This document shows positions 38,188 through 47,421 of a stretch of 64,000 bases of DNA, piece after piece. The notes beneath the pieces are model-generated. The model made no database searches and was not told the origin of the DNA. It was given only the letters and a program-made list of their open reading frames with translations. Source of the stretch: Synechococcus sp. CC9616. Lineage in GTDB: Bacteria; Cyanobacteriota; Cyanobacteriia; PCC-6307; Cyanobiaceae. Positions within the stretch are counted from its first letter, which is position 1. Each line of letters begins with the position of its first letter. The stretch covers positions 2,083,466 through 2,147,465 of the forward strand of contig NZ_KI911558.1 in the NCBI RefSeq assembly GCF_000515235.1. Reading direction: 5' to 3'. The position numbers were made by a program, and so were the translations under genes.

Positions 38188-38861
38188 TGCGAGCTATCGT
38201 TATACCTGCTTTTAACGAAGAAGCAACGCTAGACGAAATCTTACTTTCTGTATATGATTTTTGTGATCTTGTTGTGGTTGTCAACGATTGCAGCACAGAT
38301 GCGACTTTAGAAATTTGTAGTCGTTATGATTATGTTCAGACAATTACCAATAGCATCAATCGCGGATATGAATATAGTGTGTTAAAAGGATTGTACCATT
38401 CTTTAAAATTAAATGCATCGTCAATTTTAACTATTGATGCGGATGGTCAACATCCAATTCATGAGATCCCGAAACTTTTTGATTTTATCGAAAACCATGG
38501 TTATTCAATTTCAATAGGTTCTCGCTCGAAGTTACCTAGGATATCTGAATACATCTTCTCAATTTATAGTTACATCTTTTTCGGTGTATGGGATATAACT
38601 TCTGGCTTTAAATGCTATAGGTCAAGTGTAATTAGCAATAATGTGTTTCCAGACTACCCCTCTGTAGGCACATATTTTACAATCAAATGTTTACTTGATG
38701 GCTTCAGAGTTAAATCATCTTATATTATTACTCACGATAGAATCGAAGGAGTTTCAAGATTTGGCTTGAGTATTACTGCTGAATTTAAAATTCTAGTAGC
38801 TTTTTTTAATGCAATTATCCTTCATCTTCAAAGGTTTTTACTAATACTTCGTCTTCGATAA
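38187..38861 (+). CDS. Small family 2 glycosyltransferase
   Basis: 224 residues. GT-A fold with the N-terminus IVIPAFNEEATLDEIL, DDC-type segment VNDCSTDATLEI and DADGQH, resembling dolichol-phosphate mannose synthase-like enzymes. Only the catalytic domain and a short hydrophobic tail are present. It probably transfers an island sugar to a lipid carrier or chain. The last 47 bases overlap the end of the convergent carbamoyltransferase gene; both reading frames look intact there. Confidence 0.8.
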   Translation: MRAIVIPAFNEEATLDEILLSVYDFCDLVVVVNDCSTDATLEICSRYDYVQTITNSINRGYEYSVLKGLYHSLKLNASSILTIDADGQHPIHEIPKLFDFIENHGYSISIGSRSKLPRISEYIFSIYSYIFFGVWDITSGFKCYRSSVISNNVFPDYPSVGTYFTIKCLLDGFRVKSSYIITHDRIEGVSRFGLSITAEFKILVAFFNAIILHLQRFLLILRLR

Positions 38862-40662
38862 TTAAGACATCAATTTCTGTTTTAAGAAATACATCGTAAG
38901 CATCCTTTGAGTTGCTTACTATTGGTTCTCCATGTAGATTAAAAGATGTATTTAGCAGACCATAACAACCTGTTCTTAGTCCAAATGCTTCTATAAGATC
39001 ATAGTATTGTACATTTGTTTTTCGATCTACTATTTGGGGTCTGCAAGTTTCATCATATGGATGAATCGCTGCTTCTAGCAGTTTTTTGCCAGCTTTTGTA
39101 GTCTCACAGCACATTGTCATATATCTGTAGCTATTAATATCGGTGTCTAGATTAAAGTACTCTTCAGCATATTCTTCAATAACCGAACAAGCAAACGGCA
39201 TCCAAAAATCACGATTTTTAATCTTTTCATTGATAATCTTTTTTATTTTGTTGCTTCTGGGATCTGCCAAGATCGATCTGTTTCCTAGAGCTCTTGCACC
39301 AAATTCTTCTCTACCAGAGCATCTTGCTACGATTAATCCATTGCATAACATTGATGCTACATCATCTTGATTATATCTTATTTTTCGAATTGTAATTTCT
39401 CGATCTTTGTTCCAGATTAGTTGACTACTTAATGTTTTATCTTCTTGTGTTACTGCGTTTTGGCCCAAATACGGCGTGAATGTTGTCATACTATCAATAT
39501 GCTTTTTTTCTTTGAATAGATAAGATAATACACAGCCCATTGATTGTGATGAATCATCTGGAGATGGTGGTACAAATAAGTTTTTAACACTAGTTTTTTT
39601 TGCTATTAACATATTATTCTTGACGTTCATGCATACACCCCCAGCCATAACCAAATTGTTAATTTTCAAATTTTCAGTAAGGTTGCTTATCCACTTTCCA
39701 ACTAGATACTCTGTATATCTCTGAATAGCACCACTTATTGAATCAAATCGCTCACCATCTAGCATTTCTTTAATAGCAAAATATAAATCTTTTGGTTTAT
39801 TTTTAAAGACAAAATTAAATTTCTCTACATCTTGTAAATCTTTGAATTTATTTACTATATGCTCAGAGTATTCCTCTTTGCAGTATGGTGCCATACCCAT
39901 GACTTTGTATTCATGTTCGTTCGGTTTTAAACCAAGAATAAGAGTGACATATCTGTATAGTCTACCAATAATAAAGCTATCACCAGAGCATATTTTTTCT
40001 ATTTTTAATTTTCCTTCCTCTCTCTTGTAAACATATGCTGTATAATTAAGATTATCACCAAAAGCATCTAATGTACAAACTATACAGTCATCCGCATGAT
40101 AAATTTTCGGAGCCATAAAGTAAGCATAGTTTGCATGGCTCCTAGAGTGATCCATGAACACTATGTCATCAACACTAATTCCTAGATGATGAGATACAAC
40201 GTCCTTTCTAATATTTGCAAATCTGAGTACCTGTTTAGAAGATACGTGGCCTGAGTCACCGTGCATTTCATTAATTATTTCGTTCCAGAATTTTTTACCT
40301 GGAAACTGCTCTACATCTAATTTATCCCTAAAAACTTCTAATTGACTGATCTCTGCTTTTTCGTACAGGCGAGGCTTCCATACCTCTCTTTGTTCTCTTA
40401 TATAGTCTTGAATTGTGAATTTTGTATAGTGTCTAGTCAAAATATACCCTGGACTCCACATTGTCGATACAAATACTACTTTGTCAATATCTTTCCTCTT
40501 TAAGTTATTCTTTTTTAGTAAAAAATTAATTGCTTGAATCGGATATCGCTCATCATTTTTGACTCTTGATAACCTTTCTTCGGATAATGTCCCAATTAGT
40601 TTTCCCTCTATCCAAAGACTTACAGTAGAATTTTGTTCCCAGTTAATGCCTACTACTTTCAT
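38815..40662 (-). CDS. Carbamoyltransferase (NodU/TobZ family)
   Basis: 615 residues. The N-terminal ASKHA-like domain begins VVGINWEQNSTVSLWIEG and has DHSRSHANYAYFMAP (His/Asp metal site); the C-terminal YrdC-like domain shows REEFGARALGNRSILADPRS. Such enzymes attach a carbamoyl group from carbamoyl phosphate to sugar hydroxyls. Its AT-rich codon use equals that of the other minus-strand genes up to 45,267, suggesting joint origin. It is the last gene of that block and overlaps the glycosyltransferase on the other strand. Confidence 0.9.
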   Translation of the reverse strand: MKVVGINWEQNSTVSLWIEGKLIGTLSEERLSRVKNDERYPIQAINFLLKKNNLKRKDIDKVVFVSTMWSPGYILTRHYTKFTIQDYIREQREVWKPRLYEKAEISQLEVFRDKLDVEQFPGKKFWNEIINEMHGDSGHVSSKQVLRFANIRKDVVSHHLGISVDDIVFMDHSRSHANYAYFMAPKIYHADDCIVCTLDAFGDNLNYTAYVYKREEGKLKIEKICSGDSFIIGRLYRYVTLILGLKPNEHEYKVMGMAPYCKEEYSEHIVNKFKDLQDVEKFNFVFKNKPKDLYFAIKEMLDGERFDSISGAIQRYTEYLVGKWISNLTENLKINNLVMAGGVCMNVKNNMLIAKKTSVKNLFVPPSPDDSSQSMGCVLSYLFKEKKHIDSMTTFTPYLGQNAVTQEDKTLSSQLIWNKDREITIRKIRYNQDDVASMLCNGLIVARCSGREEFGARALGNRSILADPRSNKIKKIINEKIKNRDFWMPFACSVIEEYAEEYFNLDTDINSYRYMTMCCETTKAGKKLLEAAIHPYDETCRPQIVDRKTNVQYYDLIEAFGLRTGCYGLLNTSFNLHGEPIVSNSKDAYDVFLKTEIDVLIIEDEVLVKTFEDEG

Positions 40663-40710
40663 TGATTCAACTTATTTTCAAAATTTTAGCACGCCACTTG
40701 TGTTCTCTGC

Positions 40711-42738
40711 TTAGTTTAATCTCTCAAATCCGGAGTGGCACAATGGGCCGTCAATCAACTTCAAAAGGTCATCATTACTTTTGCAGTTTGAAAGCATTTG
40801 GATTACTTTTTTGAATTCTTCTAAATATTTTTTTATTATATCAGAGCTGTGACTTGTCGATGCGTAGAAATTTGTCCCTGATAAATAACCTGCTTTTAGC
40901 ATTTCTTGAGTTATTAATGTTTTACATGCTATTGAGTCTCTGTTCTTGACCACAAAGCCTGCCAATGATGCGATGCCAGTAATACTATATTCTATGTCAT
41001 TTTCTGTGAATATTTCTTTCCAGCTTTCTTTTACCTTATTTCCAAGCTGTGTAATATATTCCCAGCTTTTTTCCCGTTCCATTATTTCCAGTGTTTTGAG
41101 AGCTGCTGTAGGCCCAATCCGTTCAGTCCAGAAAGTGCTACTAATAAAGGTATTTTGCGCTTCATCCATATATTCTTCTTTCCCTATTACTGCTGTGATT
41201 GCGTAACCATTCCCTAGTGCTTTCCCAAATATACAAATATCTGGCGTGACCTTATATTTTTTATGCAGTCCCCCAAAGGTTTCTCTAAATCCAGATGTGC
41301 ATTCATCAAATATAAGTACAACTCCTTTCTCGGTGCATAGTTTTCTTACATTATCTAAGTAACCTGATGTTGGCTCAGTATTTCTTTCTACTTCCATTTT
41401 CACTACACCTATTTCACGATTTTCAAGTATTAGTTTTAACGCCTCCAAGTCATTGTAATTAAATGGATAAACTGTGTCTTGAAGAGCTTTTGGTACCCCT
41501 TTTGGTTTAAGACCTGTTAGCAGGTGTTCATCAAGTCCCTCACCGTTTCTCAGATTTGTGGCTAAATACCAGTCGTGCCATCCATGGTATCCGCATATTG
41601 CCACTCCATCTTTCCCAGTTGCCGCTCTAGCGATTCGAATCGCGATAGCATTGGCCTCACCACCTGTTCGTGCAAAACGTACTCTGTTTGCCCATGGGTG
41701 TATCTTGACTAACTTCTCAGCTAGATAAACTTCTTCTGGGCAATTAAGTGTCGACATATTGCTTCTCCCAATTACTTCTTTCACTGCTTCGTCTATTTCT
41801 TCTCTTGCATATCCTAGAGTGTTAGTGCCTATTCCCATCATTGACATATCTATGAATACTCGACCATCCAAATCTTTTACTCTGCATCCATATGCGCTGT
41901 CGTAATACGTTGGCCAGTTGTTTGGTAAAAATATTTCTGCTCTTTTCGAGAGTAACATATTACCGCCCGGAATAACTTTTTTGGCCCTTCCCCATAGTTT
42001 CTCTCCCGTTGACTTTTTCATGCCTTCGTTACGTTTGTGCATCAAATTACTATCAAAAATATTAGGATTAAGTTCTTTCAACTTCAGAACCTCTTTCCAT
42101 CCTGCCCCGATGCTGTCGTTCAGGTGTTGATCAATTCTTCTTAATAAGTCTATGTCCTCTTTCTCATCTACTGTCCATCTTAGATAAGAATAATCCTCCG
42201 CATTTTTTATACAGTGTCTTTTGACTTGGTCAGTATTTTTCATCCAAGGTGTCACATGCTCTCTTTCTTCGTTGCTATTTGCCTTTTCATATGCACTTTG
42301 TAGTACTTCCATTGAAAAGACCTCTATATCCAATCCGTCAGGATATGTTGGAGGGTTGCAGTTACTTATGTAATCAACTTTCTTATTCCTGAAGGTTCTT
42401 ATTGCATCATCTATTAGGTTTGGATCAGCTAATGGACAGTCTCCTGTAATTCTTACAATTATATCTCCTACGTATAATTTGGCTGCATGATAAAATCTAC
42501 TAAGCACATCTATTTCCTCTCCCCTATAGCATTTAATACCATTTTGCACAGCCAACTTGCAGAGCTCATCGTCGCTAGTTTTTTTTGTTGTCGCCAGTAT
42601 TATTTCGTGTGTTTCTTCGGAACGTTTGAGTCTGCTTATTAATAGCTCTAATAAACTAATCTTCCCTACTTTCATCATGACTTTGCCCGGCAAGCGTGTT
42701 GAATTGTATCTTGCTTGTATAACTATGATTGTTTTCAT
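40711..42738 (-). CDS. Cytidylyltransferase - class III aminotransferase fusion
   Basis: 675 residues. Residues 1-240 resemble SpsF/NeuA-type CTP transferases (IIVIQARYNSTRLPGKVM, ITGDCPLADPNLID). From about 248 onwards it resembles glutamate-1-semialdehyde aminomutase-type PLP enzymes: KKVIPGGNMLLSKR, VRFARTGGEANAIAIR, CGYHGWHDWYL, VLIFDECTSGFR and the PLP lysine in DICIFGKALGNGY. The two activities may make and activate a nonulosonic or related amino sugar. The start touches the preceding methyltransferase gene by one base. Confidence 0.9.
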   Translation of the reverse strand: MKTIIVIQARYNSTRLPGKVMMKVGKISLLELLISRLKRSEETHEIILATTKKTSDDELCKLAVQNGIKCYRGEEIDVLSRFYHAAKLYVGDIIVRITGDCPLADPNLIDDAIRTFRNKKVDYISNCNPPTYPDGLDIEVFSMEVLQSAYEKANSNEEREHVTPWMKNTDQVKRHCIKNAEDYSYLRWTVDEKEDIDLLRRIDQHLNDSIGAGWKEVLKLKELNPNIFDSNLMHKRNEGMKKSTGEKLWGRAKKVIPGGNMLLSKRAEIFLPNNWPTYYDSAYGCRVKDLDGRVFIDMSMMGIGTNTLGYAREEIDEAVKEVIGRSNMSTLNCPEEVYLAEKLVKIHPWANRVRFARTGGEANAIAIRIARAATGKDGVAICGYHGWHDWYLATNLRNGEGLDEHLLTGLKPKGVPKALQDTVYPFNYNDLEALKLILENREIGVVKMEVERNTEPTSGYLDNVRKLCTEKGVVLIFDECTSGFRETFGGLHKKYKVTPDICIFGKALGNGYAITAVIGKEEYMDEAQNTFISSTFWTERIGPTAALKTLEIMEREKSWEYITQLGNKVKESWKEIFTENDIEYSITGIASLAGFVVKNRDSIACKTLITQEMLKAGYLSGTNFYASTSHSSDIIKKYLEEFKKVIQMLSNCKSNDDLLKLIDGPLCHSGFERLN

Positions 42739-43388
42739 TATTCGATTACTGAATTTTTCCTTATTATAGAGGTTTTGACCCAGTTGTTACGTTCGTCAGT
42801 ATATTTGCCTGTCGATATATCTCTTACACTAGAGTCCATAATTGTATAGTGTGTGTGCCATAAAAACATTTCTTCCGGCTTTGTTTTGTAGCTCTTTATA
42901 CCCCCTTTATGATGATATTTGTTGCTCATGTCAGCCTTTGACCAAAAGTCGTGGATGATTATCCAACTTTTATTTTTTGTGACTCTATTTCCTTCCGCAC
43001 TTATTGAAAACAATTCTTCTCTATCACATAAGTACAAGCAGAATCCGTAGATCAGTATATCAATACTGTTAGTTTTAACTGGTAGGCTTTCTGCACTTCC
43101 TTTTCGTATATTTATTCCATGTGTCTTACCTGTTTCTATTGCTGCTGTACTAGGCTCTATACCTAGATATTCCCAATCATAATTCTCCCTTAGAGCTTTT
43201 AGTCTTCTCCCATCACTACAACCTATTTCTAGTAAACTAACCCTGTTATCAAGATGTTCTGCAATTTCTTTTATATATTTACATATGGGATCATATTTTA
43301 AAAATTGGTTCTTATCATAGTTCTTATTTCTTTTATACCATTCGTCCCCTTCGGTGTTCATAAAGACTTCTCTTTGTTTGTCCGCCAT
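42738..43388 (-). CDS. Class I SAM-dependent methyltransferase
   Basis: 216 residues. The AdoMet-binding motif is LLEIGCSDGRRLKAL (about residue 52), with EYLGIEPS, GSAESLP and IDILIYGFCLYLC as later motifs. The second half is shorter than in typical sugar methyltransferases and contains an Asp/His-rich IIIHDFWSK segment. Substrate unknown; it may methylate the sugar or a hydroxyl/carboxyl of the glycan. Its start lies inside the last 31 bases of the aldo/keto reductase gene, another sign of tight packing. Confidence 0.85.
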   Translation of the reverse strand: MADKQREVFMNTEGDEWYKRNKNYDKNQFLKYDPICKYIKEIAEHLDNRVSLLEIGCSDGRRLKALRENYDWEYLGIEPSTAAIETGKTHGINIRKGSAESLPVKTNSIDILIYGFCLYLCDREELFSISAEGNRVTKNKSWIIIHDFWSKADMSNKYHHKGGIKSYKTKPEEMFLWHTHYTIMDSSVRDISTGKYTDERNNWVKTSIIRKNSVIE

Positions 43389-44266
43389 TTCCTTGGATCA
43401 ATATCTTCTATTTTAGCCCAATTCCATCCTAAATAGTCTGATGTGCTGCACTCTTTAATTCTTCTTTTTTCTATTTGCAATATTTGGATTAAATGTTCCG
43501 CGCTCTCTACACCAATTGTTATAGCTTCTAAGCTTTCAATACTACTTACAAAATTTATACATTCTTCCAGCTGTGTCAGATTTTTTTCTTTTAGGGATGC
43601 TTTCCATCTTTGATGGTGCTTTATCATCTCCTTACTTAGCTTATACCCTGTTAGATTCTTACTAAGTAGTATTCCCTGCATAAAAATACTTCTTGCGAAT
43701 ATTTTTACCCCATTATCTTTCAGCCACTTTATCCCACCATTTCTAATTATTCTCTGATCAAATACCGATATAGGTAGTTGAACAATGTCAATATTTTTAA
43801 TCTTTACTTCGCTGATCTCATTTTTTTCATATATCGATATTCCTATGTTGTCTATTTGCCCATCTTCTTTTTTTTCTTTCATCCAATTTAATAGACATTC
43901 GCCTTCGTTTGTTCCTAATATACTTGGAGTGTGAACAAGAAGCCCTTCTAATTTGCAAACTCTGAGTTTTTTAAAGCTTCCCTGTAATGCTCTTTCAGCT
44001 TTCGTTGTCGAGAATATGCCATTTTGAGTTACATCCTCTATGGCGATTTTCGTGATTATTTTAAATTTTGAATTATTTTTTATACACTTTCCCAGGTTTT
44101 TTTCTGAACTTCCATAATTCATTGCAGTGTCAATATATTTAATTCCGTAGTTTTCACATAGATTGATTATTTTACGCATTTCTCCAATTCTTGTCCTACC
44201 TTTTTTGTTTGTAATTCCATATTTCATTCCGAATTGTGCTGTGCCTATGCAAAATTTTGTTTTCAT
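43358..44266 (-). CDS. Aldo/keto reductase
   Basis: 302 residues, (beta-alpha)8 NADPH-dependent fold: FCIGTAQFGMKYGITNK, KYIDTAMNYGSSEKNLG (Asp and Tyr of the catalytic tetrad), the lysine in KFKIITKIA and the segment LEGLLVHTPSIL containing the histidine. Typical substrates are aldehydes and ketones; in this cluster a keto sugar or the linear form of a nucleotide sugar is plausible. It overlaps the PseB-like gene by four bases (ATGA) and the methyltransferase by 31 bases. Confidence 0.85.
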   Translation of the reverse strand: MKTKFCIGTAQFGMKYGITNKKGRTRIGEMRKIINLCENYGIKYIDTAMNYGSSEKNLGKCIKNNSKFKIITKIAIEDVTQNGIFSTTKAERALQGSFKKLRVCKLEGLLVHTPSILGTNEGECLLNWMKEKKEDGQIDNIGISIYEKNEISEVKIKNIDIVQLPISVFDQRIIRNGGIKWLKDNGVKIFARSIFMQGILLSKNLTGYKLSKEMIKHHQRWKASLKEKNLTQLEECINFVSSIESLEAITIGVESAEHLIQILQIEKRRIKECSTSDYLGWNWAKIEDIDPRKWRTNKEKSL

Positions 44267-45267
44267 ACAGGCTTAAACTTGTCGTCTACATTGTTAGTTA
44301 TTAATCGCCTTATTTCGGAGATTGTCAGGAAGTCTGGATTTTCACCGGAATTATATTTAAAGCCTTTGACCACCTTCTTTAGCTCTAGCCCACTTTCTAT
44401 GTATTTCTTTTCGACACTTCCATCTGCGGGCATTATAACATATTTATTACCAAAGTCATACGTACTTTCACTATCTGCTTCTGTGATCATCTCTTCATGG
44501 ATCTTTTCTCCTGGCCTTATACCTATTATATTTTTCTTACAGCTCGGACCAATCGCCTCGGCAACATCCATGACTTTGTAACTTGGGATCTTTGGCACGT
44601 ATATTTCCCCACCTTTATTTTCCTCCAATGTCTTTATAACCATTTGCACCCCTTCTTGTAATGTTATGTTGAACCTTGTCATGTCTTGATGTGTAATTGG
44701 CAATACTCCCTCCTTCGCTTTATTAATAAAAAATGGTATGACGGAACCGCGTGATCCCATAACATTTCCATATCTTACGACCGAGAATCTTAAATCTCGA
44801 AATCCCACCATGTTGTTTGCAGCAACAAATAACTTGTCTGAACATAGTTTACTTGCTCCATATAGATTTATCGGCGCTGCTGCTTTATCTGTACTCAAAG
44901 CTATTACATTCTTTACTTTGCTTTGGAGGCATGCTTTTATGAGATTATCTGCACCGATTACATTCGTTTTTATAAATTCCATTGGATTATATTCTGCTGC
45001 TGGCACCTGCTTTAGTGCTGCTGCATGTACAACAACATCTATTCGCTCTAATGCCAATAACAACCTTTCGTGATCTCTCATATCTCCCAAGAAGAATCTA
45101 ATTTGAGGAAACTTATCTTGTGTGTATGTTTGCTGCATTTCCCACTGTTTTAGTTCGTCTCTGCTGTACACAACAAGCCTTTCTACACCAAAGTCTGAAC
45201 CTAAAATTTGTTTTATAAAGGCCTTTCCAAAACTTCCCGTACCCCCGGTTAGCAAAATTCTCATCAA
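44263..45267 (-). CDS. PseB-like UDP-N-acetylglucosamine 4,6-dehydratase
   Basis: 334 residues. An extended SDR: RILLTGGTGSFGKAFIKQI, YSRDELKQWEMQ, FLGDMRDHERLLLAL, AAALKQVPAAEYNPMEFIKT (the lysine, in place of tyrosine, marks inverting PseB enzymes), TDKAAAPINLYGASKLCSDK and VRYGNVMGSRGSVIPFF. It makes UDP-2-acetamido-2,6-dideoxy-4-keto-hexose for pseudaminic-acid-like sugars. It is the first gene of the minus-strand block 38,815-45,267, and its product is the probable source for the later enzymes. ATG at 45267 or the next codon is the start. Confidence 0.93.
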   Translation of the reverse strand: MMRILLTGGTGSFGKAFIKQILGSDFGVERLVVYSRDELKQWEMQQTYTQDKFPQIRFFLGDMRDHERLLLALERIDVVVHAAALKQVPAAEYNPMEFIKTNVIGADNLIKACLQSKVKNVIALSTDKAAAPINLYGASKLCSDKLFVAANNMVGFRDLRFSVVRYGNVMGSRGSVIPFFINKAKEGVLPITHQDMTRFNITLQEGVQMVIKTLEENKGGEIYVPKIPSYKVMDVAEAIGPSCKKNIIGIRPGEKIHEEMITEADSESTYDFGNKYVIMPADGSVEKKYIESGLELKKVVKGFKYNSGENPDFLTISEIRRLITNNVDDKFKPV

Positions 45268-45371
45268 GCTTTATTTGCTCTTTTGATCCTAACATGTTGC
45301 CAATTTCCATTTTTTTCCCATCTTTTTGCTTGTTATGCTTCTGCTAACCTTTAAGTCTATAATTTTCGTTC

Positions 45372-46457
45372 ATGAAGCTCTTACTTAGTCCGCGCAAGCC
45401 TGCCCTTTCGAAGCGATCGCTCCCTTTGTGCACCTTTCGCACCAGTAAAAACTATTTGTGGTGTTTAATCCGTGACCGGCTATTGGAATATTCCTTCAGC
45501 TCTACCCCCAATATCCTAGATGCTGCATGTCATGCATCATTAACTCGTACTATGTTTCCTCATTCATGTCAATACTTTGGTCTTGATATCTCATTGTCTA
45601 GACTATCTGAGGCTAAAAAGGTATCGTCCCCAGGTGATGTCTTTTTTCACGCAGACTTAATTCGCCCTATTCCTATTTCAGACTTTTTCCACCTAATTGT
45701 TTGTTGTAATACTATATCGCATATCCCCTCGGAATTCCACCCTTTGGCTCTTGCTAATTTATGCCAAATGTTAATGCCAGGGCATGACTTGTTGCTCAAT
45801 TGTTCTCTTGATGGAAGTCATACGACGATTTCTCAGTATCTACTGAATAGTTTTTTGACAGTCGAATGTATCTATTATGATTCTGTGTACTCTGCTGAAG
45901 TTGAGGATAAATCGTCCTTAAGTTCTTCAAATATTGTTTCAGAAACTATTAGGTGTGAATCCTCTGTTCCTAATGATGCCTGTATGCACAAGCAGCTTTT
46001 CTTGCACGCTAGATCCCTAATACTACCTCCCTGTGGCGTTACCAATTTTGAACCAAATTCTGATTCTGTCATCAGTCTTAATGCAGTGCCTAAAGTCAAG
46101 AGTCTTGTTTTTTCTGATGATCTCGACCTTGTAGCTCATTTATCTTCTAACAATGGTTGTTCAGCTGTATTTATTACATCCAAGTTTTTTTCTACAGATA
46201 TCGGTCGAAAATTTTGTCTAGCACTTGAGTCAATTTCTGTACCCTTTTATGTTCTTAGTACTGGACTCGCTATCCCCTCCCATCTGTATAATTTTTATTA
46301 TGTAGGTTTGGAACAGGGTTGGTCTTGGGATTTAGCTCAGGATCGTTTAGCCATTAATCAGTTGCGTCAACGACAAGATTCAGCAAATCATATTGTTTTT
46401 GTTAAAGAACGTGGCGATAGTGTCTGTCGTCCTTCTGTAGTGAGTTTGGATTTTTGA
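45372..46457 (+). CDS. Unrecognised protein with a degenerate methyltransferase-like domain
   Basis: 361 residues. The first half shows the outline of a type-11 methyltransferase: PNILDAACHASLTRTMF, YFGLDISLSRLSEAK, FFHADLIRP and LIVCCNTISHIPSE in the right order, but the glycine-rich AdoMet motif (D-x-G-x-G) is replaced by DAACHASL, so activity is doubtful. The second half is unknown and Ser/Leu-rich. Strong preference for T-ending codons matches the following dioxygenase gene. It is probably co-transcribed with it. No function proposed beyond that. Confidence 0.6.
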   Translation: MKLLLSPRKPALSKRSLPLCTFRTSKNYLWCLIRDRLLEYSFSSTPNILDAACHASLTRTMFPHSCQYFGLDISLSRLSEAKKVSSPGDVFFHADLIRPIPISDFFHLIVCCNTISHIPSEFHPLALANLCQMLMPGHDLLLNCSLDGSHTTISQYLLNSFLTVECIYYDSVYSAEVEDKSSLSSSNIVSETIRCESSVPNDACMHKQLFLHARSLILPPCGVTNFEPNSDSVISLNAVPKVKSLVFSDDLDLVAHLSSNNGCSAVFITSKFFSTDIGRKFCLALESISVPFYVLSTGLAIPSHLYNFYYVGLEQGWSWDLAQDRLAINQLRQRQDSANHIVFVKERGDSVCRPSVVSLDF

Positions 46458-46459
46458 TT

Positions 46460-47290
46460 ATGAGTAATCCGTTCTTCTCTGAATTATGTAGGGATTTCTA
46501 TCGCTTATTGCTTAAATCAGACTTAACCTTGGAAGAAAGGTATCGTATAGGTAATTTGGTCTCCCAGATCTCAGCAAAGAATCAGCTAGATCGCTGGAAA
46601 ACCATTACTAAAGCTAGAGTTGAATTTTCTTCCCAACTTAATTCTCTTGTCTATAATGGTTTTCTTCGTTTAAACATACCCTTCTCATCTCTGATCATTG
46701 ATGAGATTTCCTCGCTCCCATGCCAGGGCCATGGTAAATATTCAGATGGAAATCGTGTTGAGACAGAATATCTTCATAATGTTTCCAGTCTTTCTTCAGT
46801 TCGACGTCTCTGCAGTGATTCTCAACTAAATACACTTGTATCCTTGTATCTTGGTGCACCTGCTTATCTTTATGAGTGTGAGGCTTGGTGGCAATATCCT
46901 CAAGGCAATTCTCATAGACCAAGTAATGCTCAGCTCTGGCATCGTGATAGAGATGACTTCCATGAACTTAAATTATTCTTCTATGTTACTGACGTTGATC
47001 AAGAATGTGGTCCTCATGCCTTCATACCGCATAGCCATAATCCTTCAACCATCTCTATTGCTTTTGATGATGTAGATTATCCACTAGTGTCAGGACGTTC
47101 GTCCTCATTTATCGATGATGATCATCTTCAGCATCTTGGTCTGTTGGTCTCACCTAAGGTTTGGCTTGGTAAAGCTGGAACCTGCTTCCTAGAGGATCCT
47201 CGCGGATACCATCGCGCTTATCTGCCCACTCTCAAACCACGTTTAATGTTCAGTCTTGTATGGACTGTAGGTCCTGGTTTTAACCATTAA
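46460..47290 (+). CDS. PhyH-type Fe(II)/2-oxoglutarate dioxygenase-like protein
   Basis: 276 residues from ATG at 46460 (a TTG at 46454 is in frame). The iron-binding triad is suggested by NAQLWHRDRDDFHE (His-x-Asp, about residue 158) and GYHRAYLPT (second His near 251), with the GPHAFIPHSHNP segment between, as in phytanoyl-CoA dioxygenase-family proteins. Such enzymes hydroxylate small molecules or lipids; the substrate here is unknown, and sugar-modifying roles occur in glycan clusters. It is the last gene of the island before the decayed GNAT copy. Confidence 0.7.
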   Translation: MSNPFFSELCRDFYRLLLKSDLTLEERYRIGNLVSQISAKNQLDRWKTITKARVEFSSQLNSLVYNGFLRLNIPFSSLIIDEISSLPCQGHGKYSDGNRVETEYLHNVSSLSSVRRLCSDSQLNTLVSLYLGAPAYLYECEAWWQYPQGNSHRPSNAQLWHRDRDDFHELKLFFYVTDVDQECGPHAFIPHSHNPSTISIAFDDVDYPLVSGRSSSFIDDDHLQHLGLLVSPKVWLGKAGTCFLEDPRGYHRAYLPTLKPRLMFSLVWTVGPGFNH

Positions 47291-47421
47291 GTTTATAATT
47301 TTTTGTCAGATTATCTTTCTATAATTGTATAACTATTTCCTCCTGCCTTCATTCTGCTGTTATTTATTATCTAGAACTAATAATTACAGTTGGTTTCCTC
47401 CTGGATTGCTATTTATTCATT
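47291..47421. other. AT-rich spacer after the dioxygenase gene
   Basis: T-rich DNA with no supportable gene; base composition changes to GC-rich at about 47420 where the GNAT pseudogene begins. This change is the apparent right edge of the AT-rich island. Confidence 0.5.
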
